64,000 bases of DNA from Erythrobacter mangrovi (GTDB lineage Bacteria > Pseudomonadota > Alphaproteobacteria > Sphingomonadales > Sphingomonadaceae): positions 2,405,289 through 2,469,288 of the forward strand of contig NZ_CP053921.1 in NCBI RefSeq assembly GCF_013260645.1. Reading direction: 5' to 3'. The notes below the pieces were generated by a model. It saw only the letters and a list, made by a program, of their open reading frames with translations, did no database searches and was not told where the DNA came from. Position numbers and translations under genes: made by a program. Shown here piece by piece: positions 1-9,138 of this stretch (within the stretch, counting starts at the first letter, position 1; each line of letters begins with the position of its first letter).

Positions 1-1148
1 GGGTGATCTGCGCGCCGATCTGGGCCGAGCGGTCGGATCGTCGCGGACGCAAGGCAATGATGGCGCTCGGCCTGGTTGGCTTCATCGTCAGCTTCTCGCT
101 GTGCGGGCTGATGCTCTGGTTTGGCCTGTCGGGCTATCTCACTGCATTTTGGGCACTGATCCTGTTTGCGGCCTCGCGCAGCCTCTACGGCGGGTTCGGG
201 AGTGCAGCGCCGCCAGCGGTCCAGGCCTATGTCGCCAGCCGGACGCCACGTTCGGAACGCACGCAGGCACTCTCGCTCATTGCCTCCAGTTTCGGACTGG
301 GCACCGTGATCGGCCCCGCCCTCGCCCCACTCATGGTCCTGCCTGGAGTCGGGCTGACCGGCCCGTTCCTGATTTTCGCGCTGATCGGCATCATCACGCT
401 TATTGCACTGCGACTGCGCCTGCCCAACGACGAGCCCCAATTTCCGGCCAAGGGCAAGGCCTACGACCCGTCCTATTCTGGTAGCCCGACGGCCGATCTG
501 TCCGGCCAGTCAGCCGAGGATGAGGGTGACGAAGACCAAGTCGAGCCGCGCAAGCTGCGCTGGTTCGAACCGCGTTTGCGGCCATGGGTCGTCGTCGGAT
601 TGCTGGGCGGGCACGCGCAGGCAATGATTCTGGGTATCGCGGGCTTCCTGGTGCTCGACCGACTTGGGTTGCGAGCTACCCCGTCGGAGGGGACAGGTCC
701 TGTCGGGCTGGTCCTGATGGCGGGTGCGATCGCCACGCTGCTGGCGCAATGGGGCCTGATCCCGCGGTTCGACCTTGGTCCGCGCTCGGCAACGCTGTCG
801 GGGATCGCGGTTGCGGCAATCGGCGTCGCCATGCTTTCGGTGGCGGACGATATCCACCTCATCGCACTCAGCTTCGCAATCGCCTCGCTCGGTTTCGGCC
901 TGTTCCGTCCCGGGTCAACCTCGGGCACGTCGCTCGCGGTGACGCGCGCGGAGCAAGGCCAGGCTTCGGGCATCACGGCGTCGGTCGCCGGAGCGAGCTA
1001 TATCTACGCCCCGGCGCTGGGCGTTTGGCTCTACGGCCATTCCGACTGGTACGGCTTTGGCCTCATCATCGCGCTATGCGCCATCGTCTTCCTCTACGGG
1101 TGGCGCACCCTGCAGGCCGACAGCCAGTTGGTGCGCGACCGGCGCTAG
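1..1148 (+). CDS. MFS transporter, 5' end cut by the window edge
   Basis: Major facilitator superfamily permease of the inner membrane; substrate unknown. The reading frame is open from base 3. The first visible residues (APIWAERSDRRGRK) match the conserved motif A loop between TM2 and TM3, so TM1 and TM2 lie before the window and the apparent GTG at base 3 is not the true start. About ten hydrophobic segments follow, with an acidic central loop near residues 150-190 (SAEDEGDEDQVEP) as usual between the two MFS halves. It ends at TAG 1146-1148 and is convergent with the ArsC-like gene. The family is clear; drug efflux is only one possibility. Confidence 0.8.
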   Translation, partial: VICAPIWAERSDRRGRKAMMALGLVGFIVSFSLCGLMLWFGLSGYLTAFWALILFAASRSLYGGFGSAAPPAVQAYVASRTPRSERTQALSLIASSFGLGTVIGPALAPLMVLPGVGLTGPFLIFALIGIITLIALRLRLPNDEPQFPAKGKAYDPSYSGSPTADLSGQSAEDEGDEDQVEPRKLRWFEPRLRPWVVVGLLGGHAQAMILGIAGFLVLDRLGLRATPSEGTGPVGLVLMAGAIATLLAQWGLIPRFDLGPRSATLSGIAVAAIGVAMLSVADDIHLIALSFAIASLGFGLFRPGSTSGTSLAVTRAEQGQASGITASVAGASYIYAPALGVWLYGHSDWYGFGLIIALCAIVFLYGWRTLQADSQLVRDRR

Positions 1149-1210
1149 AATGCCGGGCGTGACGGCAGGAACCGACCCATCGCGACCACATAGCGATCGC
1201 GAAGCTAGCC

Positions 1211-1555
1211 TTAGAGGATTTCGAGTACCCGGTCCTGTGGACGGCAAAGGCGCACGCCTTTCTCCGTTTCCACCAGCGGACGTTCGATCAGAATCGGGTC
1301 CGTCGCCATCGCGGCAAGTACGGTCTCCGCATCGGCATCGGGCAACCCGCGCTCCTCGGCATCCGTCCCGCGTTTGCGCAGCGCATCGTTCGGCGTGAGT
1401 CCGGCATCGCGGTAGAGCTGCGCCAGCTTTTCGGCTGTCGGTGGATCCTTGAGATACTCGATCACGGTCACCTCGACCTGTGAAAGGTTCTCGAGAATCG
1501 CCAGCGTCTTGCGCGAAGTGCCGCAGTTCGGGTTGTGCCAGATGGTCGCCTTCAT
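1211..1555 (-). CDS. arsC: ArsC-family (arsenate reductase-like) protein
   Basis: Small thioredoxin-fold reductase of the glutaredoxin-linked ArsC family, 114 aa, the usual length. The N-terminal motif NPNCGTSRKT contains the catalytic Cys11 with the following Arg/Lys. The segment ILIERPLVETEKGVRLCRP matches the conserved C-terminal part of the family, where an Arg helps bind the oxyanion. No arsenite pump, ArsR or other ars gene is adjacent, so this may be a stand-alone arsenate reductase or a related ArsC/Spx-type protein of other function. Upstream on the minus strand is GGAGAGTTCCCCCG before the ATG, a fair ribosome-binding site. It is convergent with the MFS gene and divergent from the TonB receptor. 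Confidence 0.85.
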   Translation of the reverse strand: MKATIWHNPNCGTSRKTLAILENLSQVEVTVIEYLKDPPTAEKLAQLYRDAGLTPNDALRKRGTDAEERGLPDADAETVLAAMATDPILIERPLVETEKGVRLCRPQDRVLEIL

Positions 1556-1661
1556 CGGGGGAACTCTCCTTGTATCGACCGCGGACTAAGCGACTGGCGC
1601 GATCAGTGGAAGCGGCTCATCCAAATTTTTCTTCGAAGAATGTCGGATTTGGGCTTGAATG

Positions 1662-1714
1662 TGCGAATGGTTCGCAATAGCAGCCTCCGTGCAGTTGATA
1701 ATCATTCGCAATAG
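1662..1714 (+). promoter_or_regulatory. Fur-like operator region upstream of the TonB receptor
   Basis: Seen: a perfect 6-bp inverted repeat TGCGAA-TGG-TTCGCA at 1662-1676, then GATAATCATTCGCAA at about 1697-1711, whose first ten bases equal part of the classical Fur box. The ten bases TTCGCAATAG occur twice (1671-1680 and 1705-1714). The start codon is at 1725. Iron repression by Fur or a related regulator is inferred from the sequence and the receptor type. Confidence 0.55.
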
Positions 1715-1724
1715 AAAGTCATTC

Positions 1725-3848
1725 ATGTTCACCACCAGCCTTCGCACCACCCTTCTCATGGGCGCCGCCTGCATGACACTGACCAGTCCGGCTTCGGCGG
1801 AAAGCGATCAGCCTGACCGCGACTATCTGCCTAGCGATATTGTGGTGACCGGTGTGCGCAATGGCTATGGCAATGAGGACGGCTCGACTGCCACCAAGAC
1901 GCCGACTCCGCTGATCGATGTCCCGCAATCGGTTACCGCCATCACTCGCGATCAACTCGACGACCAGAATGTAACCGCCCTCAACGAGGCGCTGCGCTTC
2001 GTTCCAGGCGTCTCGATCGAAACCGGCGAAGGACATCGTGACGAGGTTTTCATCCGTGGCCAGCGGACGACAGCCGACTTCTATCTCGACGGTCTTCGCG
2101 ATGACGCCCAGTACTATCGCCCGCTCTACAATGTTGAGCGTGTCGAAGTGCTCAAGGGCGCAAACGCACTGATCTTTGGCCGGGGTGCAGGTGGTGGCGC
2201 GATCAATCGCGTCAGCAAGGTGGCCCAGCTTGGCAAACTACTGCTCGCAGGCTCGGCAAGCGTCGACACCTACGGCGCCTTCAGTCTGGCAGGCGATGTC
2301 TCCGCTCCGGCTGGCAATCAGGTGGCGCTGCGCCTCAATGCAACCTACGAAGAATTCAAGAACCACCGGGACGCCTACGAAGGCCGCTTCATCGGGGTCA
2401 GCCCAACCGCAACGTTCGGACTCGGTGAAGCCACCGAACTCGTACTTAGCTACACTTATGACGACGACGAGCGCGTGACCGATCGCGGCATTCCTTCCTA
2501 TCGCGCTGCGGGTGAAGCCGTGGGTGGGCCGCTCCGCGGCGTGTACAATACCTTCTTCGGCGATCGCGACTTCAACTTCAGCGAAGTGGAGACACATATT
2601 CTACGCAGCCGCCTGACCCACGAGTTCGCCGGCGGCCTCTCAGCCAATGCAACCCTACAATATGCCAACTACGACAAGTATTACGCCAACATCGTCCCGG
2701 GAGCGGCGAGTGACAGCGACAGTGACGGATTGGCCGACCGGGTCAGCCTGTCAGGCTATGACAGCGGCACAGCACGCGAGAACCTGATCGGCCAAGCCAA
2801 TCTGGTGTGGCAAGGCAGCACTGGGACCATCGGCCATACGCTGCTGCTCGGCATTGAAGCCATCCGGCAAGATACCGATGCGGTGCGCAACCAGGCGCGG
2901 TTCGGGGGTGCGACGTCGGTTACCGTGCCAATCGCAGAGCGAATTGCCGTTCCGGCGTTCACGTTGGTTCCGCAACGCGCCTCAACCTCCGAACTGTCGA
3001 CACTCTCGTTCTACATCCAGGACCAGATCGACCTCACCGACTGGCTGCAGGTTATCATCGGGGCGCGCTATGACGAATTCGATCTCGACAGCAACGACAT
3101 TGCCGGCGGCTTCATCGCCTCGCGCAAGGACGATAAGGTAAGCCCGCGCTTCGGCCTGGTGGTGAAGCCGCAGGAAAACCTGTCCCTTTATGCCAGCTAT
3201 TCGGAGAGCTTCCTGCCCGCCTCCGGCGATCAGTTCACCGTACTCAACGCGACCAGCGCAATCATCGATCCCGAGGAATTCGAGACACTTGAGGCGGGTA
3301 TCAAATACGCACCCCGCAACGACCTGCTGCTTACGGCCGCAGTGTTTCGGCTCGAACGGTCAAATACGCCAGTAACCGATCCGACAACCCTGCTGACAGT
3401 GTTGACCGGCAAGAGCCGCGTTCAGGGCTTCGAAGCCGGCCTGGCGGGATCGCTGACCGACCGACTGCATGTGAACCTGGGCTACACCTATCTCGACGGA
3501 AAAGTGATCGAGGGCAGCAACACCATCGCGCTGGGTCAGGAACTGCAGCAACTGCCGCAGCACCAGATTGGCGCATGGGCGCGCTATGATTTTACCGATG
3601 CGTTCGGCGCCGGCGTCGGCCTGGTGCACCAGTCGAGCCAATTCGCAAGCGTCAGCAACCTGGTCGAACTGCCGTCATACACCCGCGTCGACGCGGCGGC
3701 TTATTACACGCTAAACGACCGCGTCAGCCTGCAGCTCAACGTCGAGAACCTGTTCGACGAAGACTATTACGCAAGCGCGCATGGCGACAACAACATCCAG
3801 CCGGGCAAGCCGTTGACGGCCAAGTTCGGTGTGCGCTTCGCGCTCTAA
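1725..3848 (+). CDS. TonB-dependent siderophore receptor
   Basis: Outer-membrane 22-strand receptor, 707 aa, predicted to import ferric siderophores using ExbBD-TonB energy. An upstream in-frame codon at 1659 exists, but ATG 1725 begins a clean signal peptide (MFTTSLRTTLLMGAACMTL, cut after ASA) and is preferred. After it come a TonB-box-like DIVVTG, the plug domain (VPQSVTAITRDQLDDQN, then VERVEVLKGANALIFGRGAGGGAIN) and a long beta-barrel ending in the aromatic terminal strand KFGVRFAL. The plug wording is typical of the siderophore (FhuA/FpvA-like) branch. The upstream sites suggest iron control. Its stop overlaps the stop of the convergent [2Fe-2S] gene. Substrate unknown. Confidence 0.92.
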   Translation: MFTTSLRTTLLMGAACMTLTSPASAESDQPDRDYLPSDIVVTGVRNGYGNEDGSTATKTPTPLIDVPQSVTAITRDQLDDQNVTALNEALRFVPGVSIETGEGHRDEVFIRGQRTTADFYLDGLRDDAQYYRPLYNVERVEVLKGANALIFGRGAGGGAINRVSKVAQLGKLLLAGSASVDTYGAFSLAGDVSAPAGNQVALRLNATYEEFKNHRDAYEGRFIGVSPTATFGLGEATELVLSYTYDDDERVTDRGIPSYRAAGEAVGGPLRGVYNTFFGDRDFNFSEVETHILRSRLTHEFAGGLSANATLQYANYDKYYANIVPGAASDSDSDGLADRVSLSGYDSGTARENLIGQANLVWQGSTGTIGHTLLLGIEAIRQDTDAVRNQARFGGATSVTVPIAERIAVPAFTLVPQRASTSELSTLSFYIQDQIDLTDWLQVIIGARYDEFDLDSNDIAGGFIASRKDDKVSPRFGLVVKPQENLSLYASYSESFLPASGDQFTVLNATSAIIDPEEFETLEAGIKYAPRNDLLLTAAVFRLERSNTPVTDPTTLLTVLTGKSRVQGFEAGLAGSLTDRLHVNLGYTYLDGKVIEGSNTIALGQELQQLPQHQIGAWARYDFTDAFGAGVGLVHQSSQFASVSNLVELPSYTRVDAAAYYTLNDRVSLQLNVENLFDEDYYASAHGDNNIQPGKPLTAKFGVRFAL

Positions 3849-4396
3849 TTATCGGGATTGCCGGGGGCGCTGATGGCGGGAACTTCCCGCGCGGCGTCCT
3901 CGGCACTGATGCCGGGTGACGGGGCAGCGCTGATCCGTTCGCGCCGCCGCTTCACCCGCCCCGCCCGTTCAACAGCGCGAACCAGCCTAGGATAGACCCC
4001 GCAGCGGCACAGGTTGGGGATAGCTGCCTTGATCTCGGCCTCACTCGGCGCCGGGTTCTTGTCCAGCAGCGCGGCCGCCGCCATCACGATCCCCGGCGTG
4101 CAGAACCCGCACTGGATCGCCTGTTCGGCCACCATCGCCTGTTGCACCGGATGCGAGCGATCGCGGCTCAACCCCTCGATCGTGGTGATATACCGACCCT
4201 CGGCCTCGGCGATGGTGATCAGGCAGCTACGCAGCGCCTCGCCATCGACGTGAACCATGCAGGCGCCACAATCCCCCTCGCCACAACCGTATTTGGTGCC
4301 TGTCAGGTTTGCCGCATCGCGCAAGGCCCACAGCAGCGGGGTGTCGGGATCCATCCGAAAGCGGACGGGCCGCCCGTTTACGGTCATGCTGGTCAT
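3845..4396 (-). CDS. [2Fe-2S] subunit of a xanthine dehydrogenase-family oxidoreductase
   Basis: Small iron-sulfur subunit of molybdenum hydroxylases (isoquinoline 1-oxidoreductase alpha / aldehyde oxidoreductase type), 183 aa. Two clusters are visible: the plant-ferredoxin set Cys38, Cys43, Cys46, Cys58 (GCGEGDCGACMVHV, RSCL) and the alpha-helical set Cys96, Cys99, Cys130, Cys132 (CGFCTPG, LCRCG). The last roughly 35 residues are a basic, Pro/Ala-rich extension past the usual end. Normally this subunit sits beside a large molybdopterin subunit; none is present here, and the gene behind it on the same strand is a class II aldolase. It may pair with a large subunit elsewhere or be a remnant. 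Family assignment is firm, partner unknown. Confidence 0.88.
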   Translation of the reverse strand: MTSMTVNGRPVRFRMDPDTPLLWALRDAANLTGTKYGCGEGDCGACMVHVDGEALRSCLITIAEAEGRYITTIEGLSRDRSHPVQQAMVAEQAIQCGFCTPGIVMAAAALLDKNPAPSEAEIKAAIPNLCRCGVYPRLVRAVERAGRVKRRRERISAAPSPGISAEDAAREVPAISAPGNPDN

Positions 4397-4419
4397 GCAG
4401 CGGGCCTATCCCGGGCGGA

Positions 4420-5187
4420 TCAGTATTTCCAGCTGTCGTCGATCTTCGAAACGCGGCGCTTCCACGCTTCGAAGTCGAAAATGCCCGCACCACCTTGCGA
4501 AGCCATCACCGAAAGATCGCGCTGGTGCACGTCCACCACCTCTTTCGAGATGATATTGGCTTCGCCCTGCGACAGCGTGGCAACCTGAATTTCGCAGGCA
4601 CGTTGCAGGGCCCACATCTTCACAAACATGCCGGGAATGGTGCGATCCATGACCACCGGGCCGTGGTTGCGCAGCATCAGGATCGAATGATCGCCAAGAT
4701 TTTCGACCAGCCGTTCGCCTTCTTCCGGGCGCACAGTCACGCCTTCGAAATCGTGGTAGCCGATCTGGCCCTGGAAATTGCAGGCATAGAAATTGGTCGG
4801 CAGCAGTCCGCCCTTGTGGCTGCACACCGCCATCGTCGCGGTGGTGTGCACGTGGCAGATGGCGTTCGCCTTCGCCCCCAGGTGCTTGTGAAAATAGGCG
4901 TGCTGGGTGAAGCCGGCCTTGTTGACCATGTATTGCGAAGGACCGACGTTGTTGCCCTCTACGTCGATCTTGACGAGGTTCGAGGCGGTCACTTCGTCAT
5001 AGAGCAGGCCGAACGGGTTGATCAGGAAGGTATCATCCTCGCCCGGCACCGCGACCGAAATGTGGTTGTAGATGCTCTCACCCCAGCCAAGGTGATCGAA
5101 GATGCGATAGCACGCCGCGAGATCCTGACGCGCCTGCCATTCGGCGTCGCTGCATTCAAAATCGCGGGCTTTGATCTGGGTGGCCAC
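4420..5187 (-). CDS. Class II aldolase/adducin family protein
   Basis: Zinc-dependent class II aldolase/adducin fold, 255 aa, cytoplasmic; the family includes fuculose-phosphate aldolase, ribulose-phosphate epimerase and methylthioribulose dehydratase, plus many proteins of unknown substrate. Seen: YNHISVAVPGEDD near the N-terminus, HVHTTATMAV holding candidate zinc histidines, and LRNHGPVV, a hallmark of the family. I chose GTG at 5185-5187 because GAGGAGA lies about seven bases upstream; a 21-residue longer frame to 5250 lacks such a site and adds unconserved sequence. It lies 23 bp upstream of the [2Fe-2S] gene on the same strand and may be co-transcribed with it. Exact substrate not deducible. 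Confidence 0.85.
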   Translation of the reverse strand: MATQIKARDFECSDAEWQARQDLAACYRIFDHLGWGESIYNHISVAVPGEDDTFLINPFGLLYDEVTASNLVKIDVEGNNVGPSQYMVNKAGFTQHAYFHKHLGAKANAICHVHTTATMAVCSHKGGLLPTNFYACNFQGQIGYHDFEGVTVRPEEGERLVENLGDHSILMLRNHGPVVMDRTIPGMFVKMWALQRACEIQVATLSQGEANIISKEVVDVHQRDLSVMASQGGAGIFDFEAWKRRVSKIDDSWKY

Positions 5188-5309
5188 GGTCGCTCTCCTC
5201 GAAGGTTTTGTTTCAAGACCCGTATCGCACGCGGCTGGCAGTATAGGCAAGCAACGAGAGCCAACTCGGCTCTAGGCAAGCCCGGTCCGGCCCGCTAGGC
5301 GCAGCGCGA

Positions 5310-6677
5310 ATGAGTGAGACGGCCAGACTTTCCCGGGGTAGCATTCGTGGCCATCTCGTAACCCAAACGGTTCCGATGATGATCGGCGTGGCCGCATCCT
5401 CATCCGTTGGCCTGATCGATGCCTATTTCATCGGTCGACTCGGCCCAAGTGAACTCGCCGCGGTCAGCTTCATCTTCCCAATCACTATCGCCATCCTGAG
5501 CCTTGGCGTTGGCGTCATGGTCGGGATCAACTCGGTTATCGCCCGCGCGCTGGGCGAAGGCGACCGCGACCGGGCCGAGCGGCGCGCCAACTTCGGCGCC
5601 ATCTTCGCACTGGCAATCGGTCTTGTCTTCGGCGTGTCGCTGCACTTGCTACTCGAACCGCTGTTCCGGTTGATGCAGGCGCCAGCCAGCCTGCTGCCGC
5701 TGATCCGTGACTACATGGAACCCTTCGCACTCGGCATGCCGCTGCTTCTCCTGCAGATGGCGATGACCGGCATTCTGCGCGGCCAGGGAGAGGCGCGCTA
5801 TACGAGCTACATTTCGCTGACTTATGCGATCGCCAACTGGATCCTCGACCCACTGTTGATCACCGGCGTCGGTGCCTATGAAGGATTTGGTGTCGCGGGC
5901 GCAGCCTATGCCACGCTGGCGGGTTGGGCGCTGGGCATCGCGGTGGCACTGGTCCTTGTTCGCCGTACCTTGCTGCAGATTCATCCGACCTTGGTGCTCA
6001 AGTGCCGGATGCGGGAATCGGCGGCGGCAATCATGCGAGTCGCCGGACCGGCAGCTTTCTCCAATGCGATCAACCCCATCGGCTTGTCAGTGCTGACCGC
6101 TTTGCTTGCCAGCCAGGGCGAAGCGGCGGTTGCAGGATTCGGCGCTGCAGGACGCCTGCAAAGCTTCGCCGTGGTTCCCCTGCTGGCCCTGTCGGGATCG
6201 ATCGGGTCGATCGTCGGGCAGAACTGGGGCGCCAACCAGCCCGACCGTGCGCGCCTGGCCATGCTCGAGGCGGCGCTCTTCTGCATCGTCTACGGTCTTG
6301 CCGTCGCGGTCTTGCTCTTTGCCTTTGGCGACTGGTTCGCTGATTTTTTCACCGATGATTCGGCTGTCATCGAACAGTTCTCCTCCTACCTTGCGATTTC
6401 GGTCTGGGGTTACGCTGGATTTGGCGTGCTGATCGTCGCCAACGGGGCGCTGAATGCCGTCGACCAGGCACGCTATGCCTTGCTGCAAAGTTTCGCTCGC
6501 GTGTTTCTGGTCATGTTGCCGATGGGCTGGTTGTTGCGGCCATTCTGGGGTGCACAGGCCATTTACGCAGCTGAGCTTGCAGCCAACCTGATCGGCGGCG
6601 GATTGGCCGCATTTGTCGCCTGGCTCGTCCTTCAAGCACCGTCGCGAAAGGACGTCGTTCCACGAACCAATCGTTAA
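5310..6677 (+). CDS. MATE family efflux transporter
   Basis: Inner-membrane multidrug and toxin extrusion (MATE) antiporter, 455 aa, the standard length for twelve transmembrane helices. The N-terminal half reads GLIDAYFIGRLGPSELAAVS and the second half has AVAGFGAAGRLQSFAVVPLLAL and GSIVGQNWGANQPDRARLAM, the inverted-repeat equivalents typical of the family. It probably exports cationic drugs or metabolites using a sodium or proton gradient; the substrate cannot be read from sequence. It stands alone between the minus-strand aldolase and cheA, with a 46-bp gap to cheA, so it need not belong to the chemotaxis operon. Confidence 0.9.
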   Translation: MSETARLSRGSIRGHLVTQTVPMMIGVAASSSVGLIDAYFIGRLGPSELAAVSFIFPITIAILSLGVGVMVGINSVIARALGEGDRDRAERRANFGAIFALAIGLVFGVSLHLLLEPLFRLMQAPASLLPLIRDYMEPFALGMPLLLLQMAMTGILRGQGEARYTSYISLTYAIANWILDPLLITGVGAYEGFGVAGAAYATLAGWALGIAVALVLVRRTLLQIHPTLVLKCRMRESAAAIMRVAGPAAFSNAINPIGLSVLTALLASQGEAAVAGFGAAGRLQSFAVVPLLALSGSIGSIVGQNWGANQPDRARLAMLEAALFCIVYGLAVAVLLFAFGDWFADFFTDDSAVIEQFSSYLAISVWGYAGFGVLIVANGALNAVDQARYALLQSFARVFLVMLPMGWLLRPFWGAQAIYAAELAANLIGGGLAAFVAWLVLQAPSRKDVVPRTNR

Positions 6678-6723
6678 CCATCTTACTGCATAGCCGCCTC
6701 AATACGTATCAAGGGCGAATGCT

Positions 6724-9138
6724 ATGGATGACCTGCTGGCCGACTTTGTCGCCGAAACCCGTGAAATGCTGGAGGCCAGCGGCGGCGAAATCGTCGCCTG
6801 GGAGAATGACCCGTCCGACCGGTCGCGGCTCGATACGATTTTCCGGTTCGTCCACACGGTGAAGGGCAACTGCGGCTTCTTCGATTTTCCGCGACTCGAG
6901 AAACTGAGTCACGCGGCCGAGGACGCCCTGGCAGAATGCCGTGCGGGCCGCCGGGAAGCCGATAGGGCGCTGGTTTCCGCCGTTCTCGCCATCATCGACC
7001 GCATCCGCGACATGACCGACGCTATCGAAGCCGGCGAAGAATTCGCTGAAGGTGGCGACGAGGTCCTGATTGCCGCACTGCAGCCCAGCGAGGAAATCGA
7101 GCTTGGTGGCGCGACGGTAATCGAGGAAACTGGTGCAGCGACCCCTGCCATGGCCGCCAATGACGACCTGGAAGCCGAAAAGAACGCCGATGGCGCGCAG
7201 AAAGCTCCACGCGCCGGGGTCCAGCGATCGATTCGCCTCCCAGTCGACCTGCTCGACGAGGTCATGAAGGGCGTTTCGGACATGGTCCTGGCTCGCAACG
7301 ACCTTGCCCGTCGCCTGCGCGAAGTCGGCGAGCAACCCACCATCGATGGGCCTTTCGAACGTCTTTCCGCGATCCTCGCCGACGTGCGCGATTCGATCAC
7401 CCGCATGCGCATGCAACGCCTCGAACATCTGTTCAGTTCGCTGCCCCGCCTCGTCCGCGATCTGTCGAACGAGCTCGGCAAGCAGGTAATGGTCGATTTT
7501 GAAGGTGGCGAAGTCGAACTCGATCGCGAGATGATCGAAATGGTCCGCGATCCGCTGACCCACATCATCCGTAACGCCATCGATCACGGCATCGAAGGAC
7601 CGGGCGAACGCCTGAAGAAGGGCAAGCGCGAAATCGGCCTGCTGCGATTCGCAGCGCGCCAGTCTGGCAACCAGATCAGTATCGTCATTTCCGACGATGG
7701 CCGCGGGATCGATTGTGACCGCCTAGCCGCGAAAGCGGTTGCGGCGGGTCTCTATTCGCAGGCCGAAGTCGAACAAATGTCCGAGCGGCGCAAGCAGCAT
7801 CTCATCTTCGAACCGGGATTGTCGACCGCCGAAAAGGTCAGTTCCGTGTCGGGTCGCGGCGTCGGCATGGATGTGGTGCGCGCGAACATCGAACGCGTCG
7901 GCGGGTCGATCGATCTGGTCAGCAAGCCCGGCGAAGGGACCAGCTTCCACCTCAAGCTGCCACTGACCCTGAGCATCATTGCGGCACTTACCGTGGGTTC
8001 GGGCGGCCAACGCTACGCCATTCCGCGCAGCTATGTCGAAGAGATCGTATTCGGCTCCAGCTCGAACGTGGAGTTTGCCGAAGCCGGTGAACGCCGCCTC
8101 GTCACCTTCCGCGACAAGCGGGTCCCCTGCCTCTCGTTAGGCGACATCCTCGGCACGGAAAGCAATGAGGACGTCATTTGGGAGGAAAAAACGCTGGTCC
8201 TCGTACGGCTCGCGAGCGACGACGTCTTCGCCCTCGCCGTCGACCGGGTGTACGACCATGAGGACGTTGTGGTGAAACCCATCGCTCCTGCGGTCATGGA
8301 CACGCGGCTCTACGCCGGCACCACCCTGCTCGATGATGGACGCCCGATGATGCTACTCGACATGCCGAGTATTGCCGTCTTGCGCTCGCTTGTCAGCGAA
8401 GCGCGGAGCAACTCTCAAGTGATCGACGAAGAAAGAACGGTTACGCGCCGCAAGGCCGCGCAGGTCATGTTGTTCCTTGGTCTCGACGGTCGCTGCCGGG
8501 CGGCCCGCCTCGAAATGGTGCGTCGCATCGACACGGTCTCGCGCGATGCAATCGACATAGACGGCAACCGCATCCAGGCGGTGATCGACGGGTCGATCTT
8601 CTCGCTCGTCGGCCTCGAGTACGGCGATCTGCCCGACGACAAGTGCCGCCTCCTGCGTCTTTCGGATGGTGAGAACGAGGTAGTCTACGCCGTATCCGAA
8701 GTGCTCGATGCGACCGAGATCACGAGCGAGATCGTTCCATTGCTCGACGATCCGTCGATCGAGGGGGTCACGCTGATCGAGGGACGGCCAATCCCGGTCA
8801 TCGACGGCCACGCCCTGTTCGCCCGCCACTGCGCCGCCAAGCGCGACGAACATCCGCTGTCCTGCCGCATCCCCGCATCGAGCGATTGGGCGCGAACCAT
8901 CCTCGAGCCGCTGATCGAAGCGGCCGGCTACCGGGTCATTTCGGACGAATCGGAAGAAGCTGACGTCGCCATCGTGCTGGCCGAACAGGAAGATCTGCCT
9001 GCCGGGACCGCGCGCAACACCATTCGCCTGTGCCAGGACCCGGAAGATGCGGCGGCAGGGCAAGACGCCATCTACCGCTATGATCGCGACGGGTTGCTCG
9101 CCGCACTCAAGCAAGTTCGCCAGGAGAGAACGGCATGA
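6724..9138 (+). CDS. cheA: Chemotaxis histidine kinase CheA with extra C-terminal domains
   Basis: Central autokinase of a chemosensory pathway, 804 aa. Order: Hpt/P1 domain with phospho-acceptor His44 (FVHTVKGN); a low-complexity linker about 115-165 in place of a P2 CheY-binding domain; P3 dimerisation about 166-245; ATPase with N box (NAIDHG from 284), G1 (DDGRGID 324-330) and GRGVGMD (377-383); CheW-like P5 about 415-555. Beyond the usual end are a second CheW-like stretch (about 575-705) and a C-terminal region (about 712-804) that looks like a degenerate receiver fold. The start has AAGGGCG upstream. It overlaps cheW by four bases, implying coupled translation. The core function is certain; the two extra domains are my reading of length and pattern. 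Confidence 0.93.
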   Translation: MDDLLADFVAETREMLEASGGEIVAWENDPSDRSRLDTIFRFVHTVKGNCGFFDFPRLEKLSHAAEDALAECRAGRREADRALVSAVLAIIDRIRDMTDAIEAGEEFAEGGDEVLIAALQPSEEIELGGATVIEETGAATPAMAANDDLEAEKNADGAQKAPRAGVQRSIRLPVDLLDEVMKGVSDMVLARNDLARRLREVGEQPTIDGPFERLSAILADVRDSITRMRMQRLEHLFSSLPRLVRDLSNELGKQVMVDFEGGEVELDREMIEMVRDPLTHIIRNAIDHGIEGPGERLKKGKREIGLLRFAARQSGNQISIVISDDGRGIDCDRLAAKAVAAGLYSQAEVEQMSERRKQHLIFEPGLSTAEKVSSVSGRGVGMDVVRANIERVGGSIDLVSKPGEGTSFHLKLPLTLSIIAALTVGSGGQRYAIPRSYVEEIVFGSSSNVEFAEAGERRLVTFRDKRVPCLSLGDILGTESNEDVIWEEKTLVLVRLASDDVFALAVDRVYDHEDVVVKPIAPAVMDTRLYAGTTLLDDGRPMMLLDMPSIAVLRSLVSEARSNSQVIDEERTVTRRKAAQVMLFLGLDGRCRAARLEMVRRIDTVSRDAIDIDGNRIQAVIDGSIFSLVGLEYGDLPDDKCRLLRLSDGENEVVYAVSEVLDATEITSEIVPLLDDPSIEGVTLIEGRPIPVIDGHALFARHCAAKRDEHPLSCRIPASSDWARTILEPLIEAAGYRVISDESEEADVAIVLAEQEDLPAGTARNTIRLCQDPEDAAAGQDAIYRYDRDGLLAALKQVRQERTA

